Source: an uncultured Oscillospiraceae bacterium
GTDB taxonomy: Bacteria; Bacillota; Clostridia; Oscillospirales; Oscillospiraceae
Direction: 5' to 3'
NCBI GenBank assembly: GCA_910587345.1
Contig: CAJUKH010000038.1
Span: 1-64,000 of the forward strand
DNA: 64,000 nt
The position numbers and the translations under genes are program-made. How positions within the stretch are numbered: position 1 is the stretch's first letter; each line of letters starts with the position of its first letter. Below are positions 7,913 to 17,041 of this stretch, piece by piece. The notes below the pieces were generated by a model, which had not been told where the DNA came from, ran no database searches, and was given only the letters and a program-made list of their open reading frames with translations.

Positions 7913-9668
7913 GTTCAGTATCCTCCTTTTTCTGATAACGGTCCTGGACTTGATGGTAGTAGCCCAGCTGGAATGAGCCTTGCTGGGGCAGATTTAAGTG
8001 ATTGGGGATCGTGGGATCCAGAAGGGAGAAGAGCACCCCCAACTGCTTCTCGTAAAATACGCACAGCCCCATATTAGAGCCTTTCAGCTTTCTCAGGTGT
8101 TTCTGGGCCAGATTGCCCAGGATGGGGAAAATGATGGCCGGAGTAGATGCGGCCGAATTGAAGTACTTGTCCTTGATGGTGGCATTGATACCGGGGTTGG
8201 CAGCGGACTGGATGGCCTCATAAACCGAGAACAGCCGGCCCAGAACATAGGCGGGGTCGTCACAGGCGGGATTCAGTGACACGGTCAAAACCTCCTTTGG
8301 AATATTAGGGTGGGGATTTTTCAAATAGTAGGCTTTCAGGATGGCGGCCCGGGTCCGATCCACCTGACGATCGGCACGGATGCGGAGGGTGACGCCGTTG
8401 AGCAAAGAGGCGGGGTAGCGGGTATCTGTAAGAATGGCCCGAAGGACTTCTCCGGCCAGAAGGGGAGCGGGGGATTTGTCTCTGGAATTCTGATTGACGG
8501 TGGCGCTGAGCAGTTTCCAAAGGGGGATAGCGTCAAATTTGTCGTTGGCGGGGTGGATGATCTCCAGACGTTTTTGGTGGGCATGGACATTGCGGAGAAA
8601 GTCTCCGAAAGTGTTGTGAAGGAAAAAACGCACCGACAGCCGGGCAGCGTTGGAGGAGATACCCAGAATATAGAACTCCATATCGGGATCCAGCATGGCT
8701 TCATCATATTGAACTGGATTCCCCTGAAGCAATGACTTGACCATGCTGGCGATCTCTCCTGGGGTATAGGAGGAGTCGCCGTCACCGAGCAGAGCGCCAA
8801 ACAAAAGACCCTGATAGGCACTTTGTCCGTCCTTGGCCCAAAAAAGAATGGTGGTGTTGCCGTCGCCTATCCGGTATGTATGCTCCCGGTCGGCTATCAG
8901 GTAATTGAGGGCGGCGGTGTAAGCAAAGGCAGCCTGTTTGCTCACCGGGGCGTTGAGATTTTGCTCCTTGCCGTAGGAACAGAAGGCGGGGGCATTGAAG
9001 GAAACCAGAGCAGCGCCGGAGGACTGGGCCCCCACCACCCCCTTGATGGCAGGATGGACGGCCTCCACCGGCCCCTCCTGCCCGGTGACCAGACAGACCA
9101 TCCGGGGGCCATCCGGCTCGGCATCATAGTGGTTTTGCCAGGCTTGCCGGATAAGAGGATCCTCATGGACAAAGGACCCGTTGTACCGAAAGACAAGATT
9201 GGCACTGGAAATCAGTTCCTCCCAGTCATCCTGAAGGGCCGGATGGCTCTGGGCCTGAGAAGGCTCCCAACGGTCAAAGAAGGCCAACAGAGCCTTGGCC
9301 GCAGGGCTGTCCACGCCATCAAGGAGTTTATGGTGCAGGGTTTTGCAGGCGTAAAAGCACTCCAAACTCCGCTGCGGTTTACCCTTGTTGTCTGCTCCCA
9401 GAAGATAGGTGGAGTTGTCCCAAAGGAAATTGGAAGCTATGCCGCTGGAGCGCTTTACCGGGGCGGGAAGGGACATGGTACGGGGAGTTGGAACAGGCTT
9501 TCTGGCATCTTGAGGCGGCAGGATCTTGGTGATATCCACCCGTTCCAGCGCCCCCTGGTCGTTAACACACAGGGCAAAGGAGATCTTGGCCTTGGCCCAG
9601 CCAGGCTTGTCCAGCTTTCCCTGAGCCACCAGAACCTCGTAGTGATCTGTCAGGGCTTGGAGGATCAT
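7905..9668 (-). CDS. cas8c: Cas8c large subunit (Csd1), PAM recognition
   Basis: This 587-residue Csd1-family protein begins MILQALTDHYEVLVAQGKLDKPGWAKAKISFAL and contains FLWDNSTYLLG and FYILGISSNAARLSVRFF, which are family hallmarks. It recognises the PAM and recruits Cas3; in I-C an internal start within this gene usually also yields a Cas11-like small subunit, which I could not confirm here. It overlaps cas5 by 4 nt upstream and cas7 by 8 nt downstream. Confidence 0.95.
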   Translation of the reverse strand: MILQALTDHYEVLVAQGKLDKPGWAKAKISFALCVNDQGALERVDITKILPPQDARKPVPTPRTMSLPAPVKRSSGIASNFLWDNSTYLLGADNKGKPQRSLECFYACKTLHHKLLDGVDSPAAKALLAFFDRWEPSQAQSHPALQDDWEELISSANLVFRYNGSFVHEDPLIRQAWQNHYDAEPDGPRMVCLVTGQEGPVEAVHPAIKGVVGAQSSGAALVSFNAPAFCSYGKEQNLNAPVSKQAAFAYTAALNYLIADREHTYRIGDGNTTILFWAKDGQSAYQGLLFGALLGDGDSSYTPGEIASMVKSLLQGNPVQYDEAMLDPDMEFYILGISSNAARLSVRFFLHNTFGDFLRNVHAHQKRLEIIHPANDKFDAIPLWKLLSATVNQNSRDKSPAPLLAGEVLRAILTDTRYPASLLNGVTLRIRADRQVDRTRAAILKAYYLKNPHPNIPKEVLTVSLNPACDDPAYVLGRLFSVYEAIQSAANPGINATIKDKYFNSAASTPAIIFPILGNLAQKHLRKLKGSNMGLCVFYEKQLGVLFSLLDPTIPNHLNLPQQGSFQLGYYHQVQDRYQKKEDTEHV

Positions 9669-10339
9669 CCCAACACCTCCCCGCTGTCTCGGATGGGCAC
9701 ATTCAGGATGCCGTCGGTCAACTTGGCCCGAAAGAAGAGGGGACGGATATTTTCCGGGTCAGAATAGTCCATGTCCCAGAGCATATAGCCCAGGTCCCGT
9801 TCCCCTTTTAGTTCCTCAGGGCAGGGAGGAAGGTTTTCACAGAGCCTAAACTGGGCGGGAAACTCCCGGCAGCCAAAGCAGGGTTGATGATAGAACTGGC
9901 CCCGTTGGATCCGGCGCTTGAGAATATCCTGGAACTTACCGTCGTTGTCACCCGGAGCGGCCTTTTCCTTCACAATGTCGAAGTGGGCCTCGATGACGTA
10001 GCGCACGTCCCGCAGCAGCAGGGTGGCCCGCTGCTGAATGTCGTCTGAGGCGGCCAGGTAAAGCTCTCCTTGGCCATGGTCCATGACGGTACGGGCCGAG
10101 CGGGCGCTGACAGTGGATTTGACCTCGTTGCGCCGCAGGTTCATGGTTCGGATGGGGGCACAGACATGGATGCGATCGATGGTATACCGCATTCCCGGGT
10201 GCCAGTAAACGGCTTCCAGCAGCCCCCGGGCTGCTGAGGGGGTCATGATGTCATAACTGACCCTTTCCGTCTTCATTTCAGGGCGAGTAAAGCAAGCGTA
10301 GCCGCCCCAGACTTCCAAACGGATGGGCATGGTGTTCAC
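9665..10339 (-). CDS. cas5: Cas5c, pre-crRNA processing endonuclease
   Basis: This 224-residue Cas5 protein takes the place of Cas6 in type I-C: it cleaves the repeat hairpin and stays on the 5' handle. The N-terminus PIRLEVWGGYACFTRPEMKTERVSYDIMTPSAARGLLEAVYW is typical of Cas5d/Cas5c, followed by CFGCREFPAQF. It starts a second transcription unit: cas3 lies 72 bp upstream and an extended -10 promoter sits in that gap. A purine-rich GAAAGGAGTG site precedes the ATG. Confidence 0.95.
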   Translation of the reverse strand: MNTMPIRLEVWGGYACFTRPEMKTERVSYDIMTPSAARGLLEAVYWHPGMRYTIDRIHVCAPIRTMNLRRNEVKSTVSARSARTVMDHGQGELYLAASDDIQQRATLLLRDVRYVIEAHFDIVKEKAAPGDNDGKFQDILKRRIQRGQFYHQPCFGCREFPAQFRLCENLPPCPEELKGERDLGYMLWDMDYSDPENIRPLFFRAKLTDGILNVPIRDSGEVLG

Positions 10340-10364
10340 TCCTTTCTATTTTTGTGGATACCCC

Positions 10365-10373
10365 ATTATACCA
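10365..10373 (-). promoter_or_regulatory. Extended -10 promoter before cas5
   Basis: On the minus strand TGGTATAAT is an extended -10 element (TGnTATAAT) 26 bp upstream of the cas5 start. No good -35 was found. It suggests that cas5 to cas2 can be transcribed without cas3. Confidence 0.5.
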
Positions 10374-10411
10374 TAAGCAATTATCCTATAAATGGGACTG
10401 TGAATATGCTA

Positions 10412-12559
10412 TTATAAAAAGAAAGCCTTGCCGGTTTCGGGCATTGTGGTCAGGCCGATGGCTTCCGAATAAAGAGATAAGTCGGTTAGAACAGCGCTGC
10501 CGTCCTCCAAAAACTCCAAGGCCCCCACCCGGTCCAGGTCGGCGAAGTGGTTGGGATAGACAGAGACGCCATATTGGCCTAAGGCGCGGAACAGGTTCCG
10601 GTTCCATTCTCCTTGGCGCAGCCGCTCTATCAGATGGATGCCCTCGCCTTGAGGAATGTAGACCGTTTTGGTGTCCGCATGGATCAGGCGGAACCGCCGT
10701 GCCACTTCCCGGAAGGGCATCAAAGTGAGCGGGTCATCCATGAGGGGAAGGATCCCGTCCCGGTCCTGCCCCTCCTTGCCGGTAAGGTCCAGAAGTTCAT
10801 GGAAATAGCGGGCAATAGCCTCGGGGCTGTCGGGAGTTTCTGAGTGGTCCAGGGCGGTTTGGCCAGCTTTGATGTTTTGCCGGAAAAGGGATGGAGACGG
10901 GGCCTCGCTTTGGAAAATGGTAACAATACTCGCCTCCGCCGGCCTTTTTCTTTCCCGATTACACCGCCCCGCCGCCTGAAGGATGGAGTCCAGCCCCGCT
11001 TCCTCCCGGAATACGGCAGGGAAGTCCACATCTACCCCGGCTTCAATGAGGGAGGTGGAGACAACCCGGCAGGGAAGGCCCTGGCGCAGCCGCCAACGAA
11101 TTTCTTCCAATACTGCCTTGCGGTGGGCGGGGTACATAAGGGTGGACAGGTGAAAGGAACCCTCACTGTCCAGCAGATGGAAAACTTTCTGGGCGGTCTT
11201 GCGCCGGTTGACAATGCAGAGGACTTGAGGCAGGGCATTGAGCCGTTGGGCAAGGGTGCTGTTGTCCAGCTTTCCTTCCCGGCGGAAGGAGACACGGCGG
11301 AAAATATGCTCTTGGTAAGTATGGGGTGGGCAGATCTCTGCCGGAGGCTTGTCCGGCAGAAATTCCCGTAATAGGGGTTCCAGAGAGGGCTGGGTGGCGG
11401 TACACAACACAGCGGAGACGTTGTAGTGCTTTACCAGTTGGGCAATGGCATATATACAAGGGCGCAGGTAAGGCATAGGGAGCATCTGGGCCTCATCAAA
11501 AATGATGACGCTTTTGGCCAGATTGTGGAGTTTGCGGCACTGGGAGGAGCGGTCTGCGTAGAGGGATTCAAAAAATTGAACGGCGGTGGTCACTACCACC
11601 GGCATATCCCAGTTTTCCGTGGCTTTTGCCAGCCGAATCTGCTCTGGGTCAGCCTCGTTTTCCATGTCGTACAACAGCATAGAATGGTGTTCCAACACAT
11701 TTTTTGTACCCAGGATATCCCGAAAGATTTGGGCGTTCTGTTCAATAATGGAGGTGTAGGGGATCACGTAGATCACCCGTTCCAAACCATGGGCTTTGGC
11801 GTGACGGAGCGCAAAGGCGAGGGACGCTACTGTTTTGCCCCCACCGGTAGGAACGGTAAGGGTAAAAAGTCCCGGCTGTTGTTGCTCCCCCTGCGCCAAA
11901 CAGCGGTTCAAAATGGCACAGCGTTGTTCGTTCAGCTCATTTTTGGGCGGAAACCAGTGGGAGATATGTACTTGGAGCCTGCGCTCCAATTCCTCTATGT
12001 TGTCTCCACCGCCCCGGGCCAACTCCTGCTCCGCCATAAAAGCCTCGGTATCCAAAAAGTCGGCGTCCACCAGGCAGGAGTAGAGCATTCGGGTGAAAAA
12101 CATCCCTTCGGATTGTGTAGGAGCCACGGGGGGAAGAGGAGCGGAGGGAAGAGAAAATTCCCGCTGCCAGGCATCGTAAGGCTCTATCTTGCCGGCAACG
12201 GCTCGGTTCATTCGAGCCAAAAAGGTGGCTTGATCGGGAGTATCTGTGCGGCTGCCACCATCAGGAAGGCCGCCGTGATGACCGGCCACTGCGAAGGCGG
12301 CGTAGGGCTGGCGAAGTTTCTGACACTCCACTGCGCCGGCGGTGGCGTGATCCACGAGGGGACCGCCCCGAAGCCTGCGTTGAAAGGCATCCGAATATTT
12401 TCCAATGTCATGAGCCATTCCGGCTAACAGCCCCTGTTCCTCAGCGTCAAAGGCGGAGGCAAAATGGGCACAGAGCTTTGCGGTGCCGGTCAAATGCTCT
12501 AAAACGGTCTGAACTTGTCCGAGCGCTGAAATATGTGCCAGATAAGGTGAAGTCGGCAT
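10412..12559 (-). CDS. cas3: CRISPR-associated helicase-nuclease Cas3
   Basis: This 715-residue interference effector unwinds and degrades target DNA after Cascade binding. An N-terminal HD nuclease domain contains GMAHDIGKYSDAF (His50-Asp51) and GHHGGL. The SF2 helicase has Walker A TVPTGGGKTVASLAF, a Walker B of the unusual form IIFDEAQMLP, motif TATQPS and the C-terminal SLIEAGVDVDFP and QAAGRCNRE motifs. ATG 12559 is preferred to the longer start at 12598 because AGGAAG lies 6 nt before it and the HD domain follows directly. It comes 29 bp after the DUF4143 ATPase gene and may be cotranscribed with it. Confidence 0.96.
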   Translation of the reverse strand: MPTSPYLAHISALGQVQTVLEHLTGTAKLCAHFASAFDAEEQGLLAGMAHDIGKYSDAFQRRLRGGPLVDHATAGAVECQKLRQPYAAFAVAGHHGGLPDGGSRTDTPDQATFLARMNRAVAGKIEPYDAWQREFSLPSAPLPPVAPTQSEGMFFTRMLYSCLVDADFLDTEAFMAEQELARGGGDNIEELERRLQVHISHWFPPKNELNEQRCAILNRCLAQGEQQQPGLFTLTVPTGGGKTVASLAFALRHAKAHGLERVIYVIPYTSIIEQNAQIFRDILGTKNVLEHHSMLLYDMENEADPEQIRLAKATENWDMPVVVTTAVQFFESLYADRSSQCRKLHNLAKSVIIFDEAQMLPMPYLRPCIYAIAQLVKHYNVSAVLCTATQPSLEPLLREFLPDKPPAEICPPHTYQEHIFRRVSFRREGKLDNSTLAQRLNALPQVLCIVNRRKTAQKVFHLLDSEGSFHLSTLMYPAHRKAVLEEIRWRLRQGLPCRVVSTSLIEAGVDVDFPAVFREEAGLDSILQAAGRCNRERKRPAEASIVTIFQSEAPSPSLFRQNIKAGQTALDHSETPDSPEAIARYFHELLDLTGKEGQDRDGILPLMDDPLTLMPFREVARRFRLIHADTKTVYIPQGEGIHLIERLRQGEWNRNLFRALGQYGVSVYPNHFADLDRVGALEFLEDGSAVLTDLSLYSEAIGLTTMPETGKAFFL

Positions 12560-12588
12560 AGTTATCTTCCTTTTCTTCAGGTATCCAC

Positions 12589-13881
12589 TCAAATACAAAA
12601 AGCGGCGTACAGGGGGATCGACTTTAAGCCATCGGTCTCCCCAAAGTGTTTGGTTGAGAACCGGATGGAATAAGCTGGGGAGTATGCTTTGGCAAATACA
12701 CTGAGGCTGCGGGAGCGGACGTGCTCTCCCTTTTTGACCTCGATCCCGATGATTTGATTTTCTTTTTGCAGTACAAAATCTAGCTCAGCGGTGTTAACGC
12801 TTTCCCAGTAGTAGAGAGGGTAACCCTTAGTGGCCAGCTGTTGAGCCACATAGTTTTCGGTGACGGCGCCCATGAAAGTATTGCCCTCGCCGGAGAGAAC
12901 AGTTTGCTGAGAGATACCGGATTTCATGGTGAGAAGGCCCACATCTCCCATATAGAGCTTGAAGGCGGACAAGTCAGCGTGGACGGCGATGGGCTCCACA
13001 GCATGGTCAATGCGGTGACACTCCAGCACCACACCGGCCAGGTTCAGCCATTCGATGGAGGTCCCAAACAGGGCAGAGCTACCGCCTTTCTGCACGACTT
13101 TATATTGAAATTTTTTGTTGTCCTTTGCCAGCTGGGCGGGGATGGAGTTATAGCAGGCACGGATCTTTACGCTGTCAGAATTGGAGGCGTATTTTGCCAT
13201 GTCCGCAATATAGTTGTCCAAAATTCCGCTTTGTACCAGGGAGACATCCAGAAAGCTGTTGCTTTGCAAAAAGGCATTGATACAGGCAGGCATGCCGCCG
13301 ATGACCAGGTATTCCCGGTAGAGTTCCAGTGCCTCCTGATGGAGAGCGTCGGGGAGAGGGGCCATCTGCTCGTAGGCGGAGCGGATCTCCTCACACAACA
13401 GATCCTTTCCTCTGGCCCAGAGGTATTCCTCAAAATCCAGAGGGTAAAGGGTGATGGTCTCCACCTTACCCACAGGGAAGGAGTAGCGCTGCCGGTTGAT
13501 GGCGACGCCCAACAGACTTCCTGCTGCGGCGATATGGAATTCCGGGGCCTCCTCACAGAAGTATTTCAGCGAGGTCAATGCCCGTTCGCAGGACTGGATT
13601 TCATCGAAAATGATAAGGGTCTCTCCGGCGATGATCCGCTCCCCGGAGGAGGCCTCCAGGTAGCGGAGCAGCCGCTCTGGGGAGATGTTGTCGTTGAAAT
13701 AGGAGGCAACGGTCAAATTGGTCTCCAGATTGATGTAGACCACATTCTTGAACTGCTCTGCCCCAAACTGTCGAAGAATATAGGTTTTGCCAACCTGTCG
13801 GGCACCGTTGATCAGCAGCGGCATACGGTTGGCAGTTTTATTCTTCCAGGCGAGAAGTTGGGTCTCGATTTTGCGCTTCAT
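12589..13881 (-). CDS. AAA ATPase with C-terminal DUF4143
   Basis: This 430-residue protein has an N-terminal AAA_14 ATPase with Walker A INGARQVGKTYILRQF and Walker B TLIIFDEIQ, and a C-terminal DUF4143 with a nuclease-like segment (WESVNTAELDFVLQKENQIIGIEVKKGE, an ExK motif). Such proteins are common on mobile islands and near toxin-antitoxin or defence genes; their substrate is unknown. The GTG nine bases upstream is rejected because GAGGTGG sits 5 nt before ATG 13881. Its position directly before cas3 makes it the likely first gene of that operon, but a role in CRISPR function is only a possibility. Confidence 0.85.
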   Translation of the reverse strand: MKRKIETQLLAWKNKTANRMPLLINGARQVGKTYILRQFGAEQFKNVVYINLETNLTVASYFNDNISPERLLRYLEASSGERIIAGETLIIFDEIQSCERALTSLKYFCEEAPEFHIAAAGSLLGVAINRQRYSFPVGKVETITLYPLDFEEYLWARGKDLLCEEIRSAYEQMAPLPDALHQEALELYREYLVIGGMPACINAFLQSNSFLDVSLVQSGILDNYIADMAKYASNSDSVKIRACYNSIPAQLAKDNKKFQYKVVQKGGSSALFGTSIEWLNLAGVVLECHRIDHAVEPIAVHADLSAFKLYMGDVGLLTMKSGISQQTVLSGEGNTFMGAVTENYVAQQLATKGYPLYYWESVNTAELDFVLQKENQIIGIEVKKGEHVRSRSLSVFAKAYSPAYSIRFSTKHFGETDGLKSIPLYAAFCI

Positions 13882-13962
13882 GCTTACCACCTCATAGATA
13901 TTATATGCGAGAGGAGATAGTTAAGTCAAGAAAAATCAAAAAATAATGATTAAAACGCATTT

Positions 13963-14004
13963 AAAAATCCCTGGACTTCATTTTTACGAAGTCCAGGGAT
14001 TTTT
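13963..14004. terminator. Bidirectional terminator after fic
   Basis: A perfect 17-bp inverted repeat (13963-13979 with 13988-14004) has A5 at one side and T5 at the other. It ends the fic transcript on the minus strand and separates it from the ATPase-cas3 unit. Confidence 0.9.
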
Positions 14005-14016
14005 AGAAGTGTAGGA

Positions 14017-15066
14017 TCAAGTGTCATTTCGGGTATAAAATGTTGATGGCCCTTTACCGTGCATCAGCAGCTCACCCTGCTCCACCAGCTTTTTGATGGA
14101 CGCCTCCACAGAGGATTTGCTTAAAGTGGGACATAACTCCATTAAATCAGTTTTGGTGATCTTCCCGACCTTTCCATAGGCTGCCCGGCGGACTAACTCT
14201 AAGGCGGGGAGTTTTTCTCCCACCAGCTCCACCCGCTTCTCAAACTCCCGGTAAGCGGCCAGGATGGTACCCAGAAGGTACTTGATGAACGGTGTGGGGT
14301 CCTCCTTGCCCTCATGCCAGCCCTGCTGACACTGCTCCAAAGCGTCGTAGTAGAGGTCCTTATTTTTAGCAATCTTACTTTCCAAGGAGATATATTTCCC
14401 CACCACATAGCCGGTCCGGTAGAGCAGCAGAGTGGTCAGCAGCCGGCTCATGCGGCCATTGCCGTCGTTGAAGGGGTGGATACAGAGAAAGTCGTGGATG
14501 AATACCGGAATGAGGATCAGCGGGTCCAGTTCCTGGGTGTCCAGCGCCCGGGTGAGGCTTTCGCAGATGGCGTTGATGGCCTCGGGTGTCTCATAGGGGG
14601 GGAGGGGGGTGAACAGCACCAGATTGTTTCCCTGACTGTCGGTGGCGGTGATATAGTTCTGTGTGTTTTTGAAGGAGCCGCCGATCCCCTTCTCGGAGTA
14701 CTTGTAAAGGTCCCGGTGGAGCTGCAAAATATAGCTGGAGCGGATGGGGATATACTCGTAGCTTTCGTGGATGGTATTGAGCACATCCCGATAGCCCATG
14801 ATCTCCTTTTCGTCCCGGTTTCTGGGGGACGTTTTTTCGGCGCAGAGCTGTTTCAGCCGGGTGGAGGTGGTGCGGATGCCTTCGATCTCATTGGATGCCT
14901 CGGTGCTTTGTATCTTGGCGATCTCAATGAGCCGGTCCAGAGTGTCCGGGGTCTGCTTCAGGTAAAGCTCCTGCCGCCCCTTGTATTCGTGGATCTGGGC
15001 GATATACCCCAGAATTTCACTGTCCCAGGTCCGTTCTTTCAGCTTGCTGTAATCAAAGGTTCGCAT
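14017..15066 (-). CDS. Fic domain protein with N-terminal inhibitory motif and winged helix
   Basis: This 349-residue Fic protein probably transfers AMP (or another nucleotide) to a hydroxyl group on a target protein. The active site is complete: HPFNDGNGRMSR. The N-terminal sequence SNEIEG fits the class II autoinhibitory motif (S/T)xxxE(G/N), so activity should be restrained in cis. The C-terminus (about residues 290-349, KITKTDLMELCPTLSKSSVEASIKKLVEQGELLMHGKG) looks like a winged-helix DNA-binding domain. GGAGGTG lies 6 nt before ATG 15066. It has its own terminator and AT-rich promoter. The role in the element is unknown; stabilisation or abortive defence are both plausible. Confidence 0.9.
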   Translation of the reverse strand: MRTFDYSKLKERTWDSEILGYIAQIHEYKGRQELYLKQTPDTLDRLIEIAKIQSTEASNEIEGIRTTSTRLKQLCAEKTSPRNRDEKEIMGYRDVLNTIHESYEYIPIRSSYILQLHRDLYKYSEKGIGGSFKNTQNYITATDSQGNNLVLFTPLPPYETPEAINAICESLTRALDTQELDPLILIPVFIHDFLCIHPFNDGNGRMSRLLTTLLLYRTGYVVGKYISLESKIAKNKDLYYDALEQCQQGWHEGKEDPTPFIKYLLGTILAAYREFEKRVELVGEKLPALELVRRAAYGKVGKITKTDLMELCPTLSKSSVEASIKKLVEQGELLMHGKGPSTFYTRNDT

Positions 15067-15202
15067 CTCTTACACCTCCATATATCTCCTATTTTATATC
15101 ATATTTTGGGAGATAAATCAAGAGCTTGTGCATATTATCTCACAAATTATATATAAAATTAGGAGAAAATTGACGAAATTAAGATTTTGGTGGGAGGCCG
15201 GT
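15067..15202 (-). promoter_or_regulatory. fic upstream region with inverted repeat
   Basis: The AT-rich gap between the recombinase stop and fic holds an inverted repeat TATCTCC (15083-15089) / GGAGATA (15109-15115) and related AT-rich text up to 15170. Given the winged helix at the end of Fic, autoregulation is a reasonable guess. No clear -35/-10 pair was fixed. Confidence 0.4.
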
Positions 15203-16801
15203 TCATACGACCTCCCACTGTTCGATCTTTGTAGTATAGTTTTCCCTTGTGCCGCTGGTGGAATACCAGATTTGAAAGGTCATGGGTAAGTAACGAATCT
15301 TGATGGTGATATACTCCTCATAGACCACGATTTCCTCCACGGCCTCAGCGAAGACCTCCTCCGAGCAGGTGACGCTTTCCCGAATAGTCTGCACCAACCC
15401 CTGAAGGCTTTTGGCCTGCTGGGCCTGAAGGGTCTCCAAATCAGCCTTTTGGAGAAGCTGGGCGTTGATTTTTTCCAGCTCCTCATCGTATTTTCCCTTC
15501 ATCCGCAGCATCTCCTCCTTGGAGATGTCGCCGCCGAAGTAGGAATCCATGACCCGCTCCTTCCGCCGCTCCAAATCGGCCTGACGGGTCTGGAGACGGC
15601 CAAAGTCCGGCCCTGATGGATCATCAGCCAAAACCTTTTGAATGTCGGCGGCCAGTTCCCGGGCCAGAACGTCATAGTCCAGGTCCAGCTGCTGAAGGAC
15701 AAACTGAACGCAGGCGGTGAGCGCTTTATCATTGAGCATCCGCATATTGCAGCCCACATAGTCTCCCTGGCCGTTTTTCTTCCAGTTGCCGTAGTGGACC
15801 CGGCTGTGGCAGCCCCAGATTTTATAGGTATCGCCGTTGGGGCGTTTGGTGATTCGGGGGACAAAACGGCTGCCGCAGGCGCCGCAGCGGATCTTGCCGG
15901 AACACCAATAGCGGTTGGAGTATTTGCTTTTGTCTGTCTGCTTTTCAGCCCGGCGGGCAAGTTCGGCCTGTACCCCGTCCCAGGTGGGGCGGTCAATGAT
16001 GGCCTCATGGTGGTCCCGGAGTAACACAGGCTCCTCCTGCCCCCGGTTTACCACCTTCTTGTGGGTCAGATAGTCCACGGTGACGGACTTCTTTTGCAGC
16101 AGGTCCCCCACATATTTTTCATTGCGGAGGATGCGGCGGATCATGACGCAGGACCATTTCCCGGTGGCGGACTTGGGTGGGGGAATACCCTCCTCATAAA
16201 GCTCCCGGGCGATGACATGGGTGCCCTTGCCCTCGTTGAGAAACTTGTGGTAGATGTGGCGGATGACCTGGGCCTCATCCTTTTTCACGGTCAACTGGCC
16301 GCCGGTGAGGTCAAAACCGTAGATGGAGTTGCTGCCGAAGACCACCCCGGCCTCCATCCGGCGCTTCTGGCCCCACTTGACCCGCTCCGAGGTCTTGCGG
16401 GACTCCTCCTGGGCAATGCTGGCCATGAGGGTGAGGCGGAGTTCCCCGTCATTGTCCCGGGTATCAATGTTGTCGTTGGTAAAAATAACGCCCACACCCA
16501 AAGCTTTCAGGCGGCGGGTATAGGCCAGAGTATCGACAGTATTTCGGGCAAACCGGGAGACCTCTTTGGTGAGGATCAGGTCGATCTTGCCGGCCTCGGC
16601 ATCCCGGATCATGCGGTTGAACTGCTCCCGGTGGCGGGTGGTGGTGCCCGAAATGCCCTCATCGGGGTAAATATCCACCAGGAGCCAGTCATCGTGCTGC
16701 CGGATGTATTCAGAAAAATAGGTTTTCTGGCTTGCCAGAGAATTGGCCTGGTCCTCCCGGTCTGTGGAGACCCGACAGTAGGCGGCTACACGCAGGGGCA
16801 T
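15203..16801 (-). CDS. Large serine recombinase, probable excisionase of the dpaA element
   Basis: This 532-residue protein has an N-terminal resolvase catalytic domain with Ser12 in AAYCRVSTD and conserved RxxR-type residues in EVSRFARNTVDTL. A recombinase domain (about 165-270; GKWSCVMIRRILRNEKYVGD) follows. A zinc ribbon with cysteines near 310-350 (CSGKIRCGACGSRF...GCHSR) and a coiled coil at about 400-470 complete the fold. This is the arrangement of large serine integrases that act on simple att sites. AAGGAGGTG stands 7 nt before ATG 16801. It is the only recombinase in the element and lies 0.75 kb from the right end. It is the obvious candidate to join the two dpaA halves. Confidence 0.95.
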   Translation of the reverse strand: MPLRVAAYCRVSTDREDQANSLASQKTYFSEYIRQHDDWLLVDIYPDEGISGTTTRHREQFNRMIRDAEAGKIDLILTKEVSRFARNTVDTLAYTRRLKALGVGVIFTNDNIDTRDNDGELRLTLMASIAQEESRKTSERVKWGQKRRMEAGVVFGSNSIYGFDLTGGQLTVKKDEAQVIRHIYHKFLNEGKGTHVIARELYEEGIPPPKSATGKWSCVMIRRILRNEKYVGDLLQKKSVTVDYLTHKKVVNRGQEEPVLLRDHHEAIIDRPTWDGVQAELARRAEKQTDKSKYSNRYWCSGKIRCGACGSRFVPRITKRPNGDTYKIWGCHSRVHYGNWKKNGQGDYVGCNMRMLNDKALTACVQFVLQQLDLDYDVLARELAADIQKVLADDPSGPDFGRLQTRQADLERRKERVMDSYFGGDISKEEMLRMKGKYDEELEKINAQLLQKADLETLQAQQAKSLQGLVQTIRESVTCSEEVFAEAVEEIVVYEEYITIKIRYLPMTFQIWYSTSGTRENYTTKIEQWEVV

Positions 16802-16882
16802 CTCGACGCACCTCCTTCTTAAAATGATTGTGAAAAGAATGGGCCGATGGTATAATGAAAACCACCGGCCCGCTATTCCTTT

Positions 16883-17026
16883 TTAAGCTACCCGCTGGCG
16901 GCGAAGTAATTCGTCCCGCTGTGTAGAGGTTAAAAAACCGTTGGTACAGAGTGTGCGGATCAGCCCGGTTTTAATAAGTTCCTGCAATTGGTTTGTTGGG
17001 GTGAAATGATTGATAGGGTTCATCAT
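16883..17026 (-). CDS. Small protein upstream of recombinase, candidate excision factor
   Basis: This 47-codon ORF encodes a basic peptide beginning MMNPINHFTPTNQLQELIKTG and ending TSTQRDELLRRQRVA. AAGGAGG stands 6 nt before the ATG, and the recombinase starts 82 bp after its stop on the same strand. The family is not recognised. The C-terminal pattern (hydrophobic-GFLT-xxQRDELLRRQ) recalls short SHOCT-like helical modules, but this is a guess. By analogy with SprB (58 residues), which directs excision of SPbeta in sporulating Bacillus, a recombination directionality factor is a fair hypothesis. Confidence 0.55.
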   Translation of the reverse strand: MMNPINHFTPTNQLQELIKTGLIRTLCTNGFLTSTQRDELLRRQRVA

Positions 17027-17041
17027 TAGCTGCCTCCTTTT

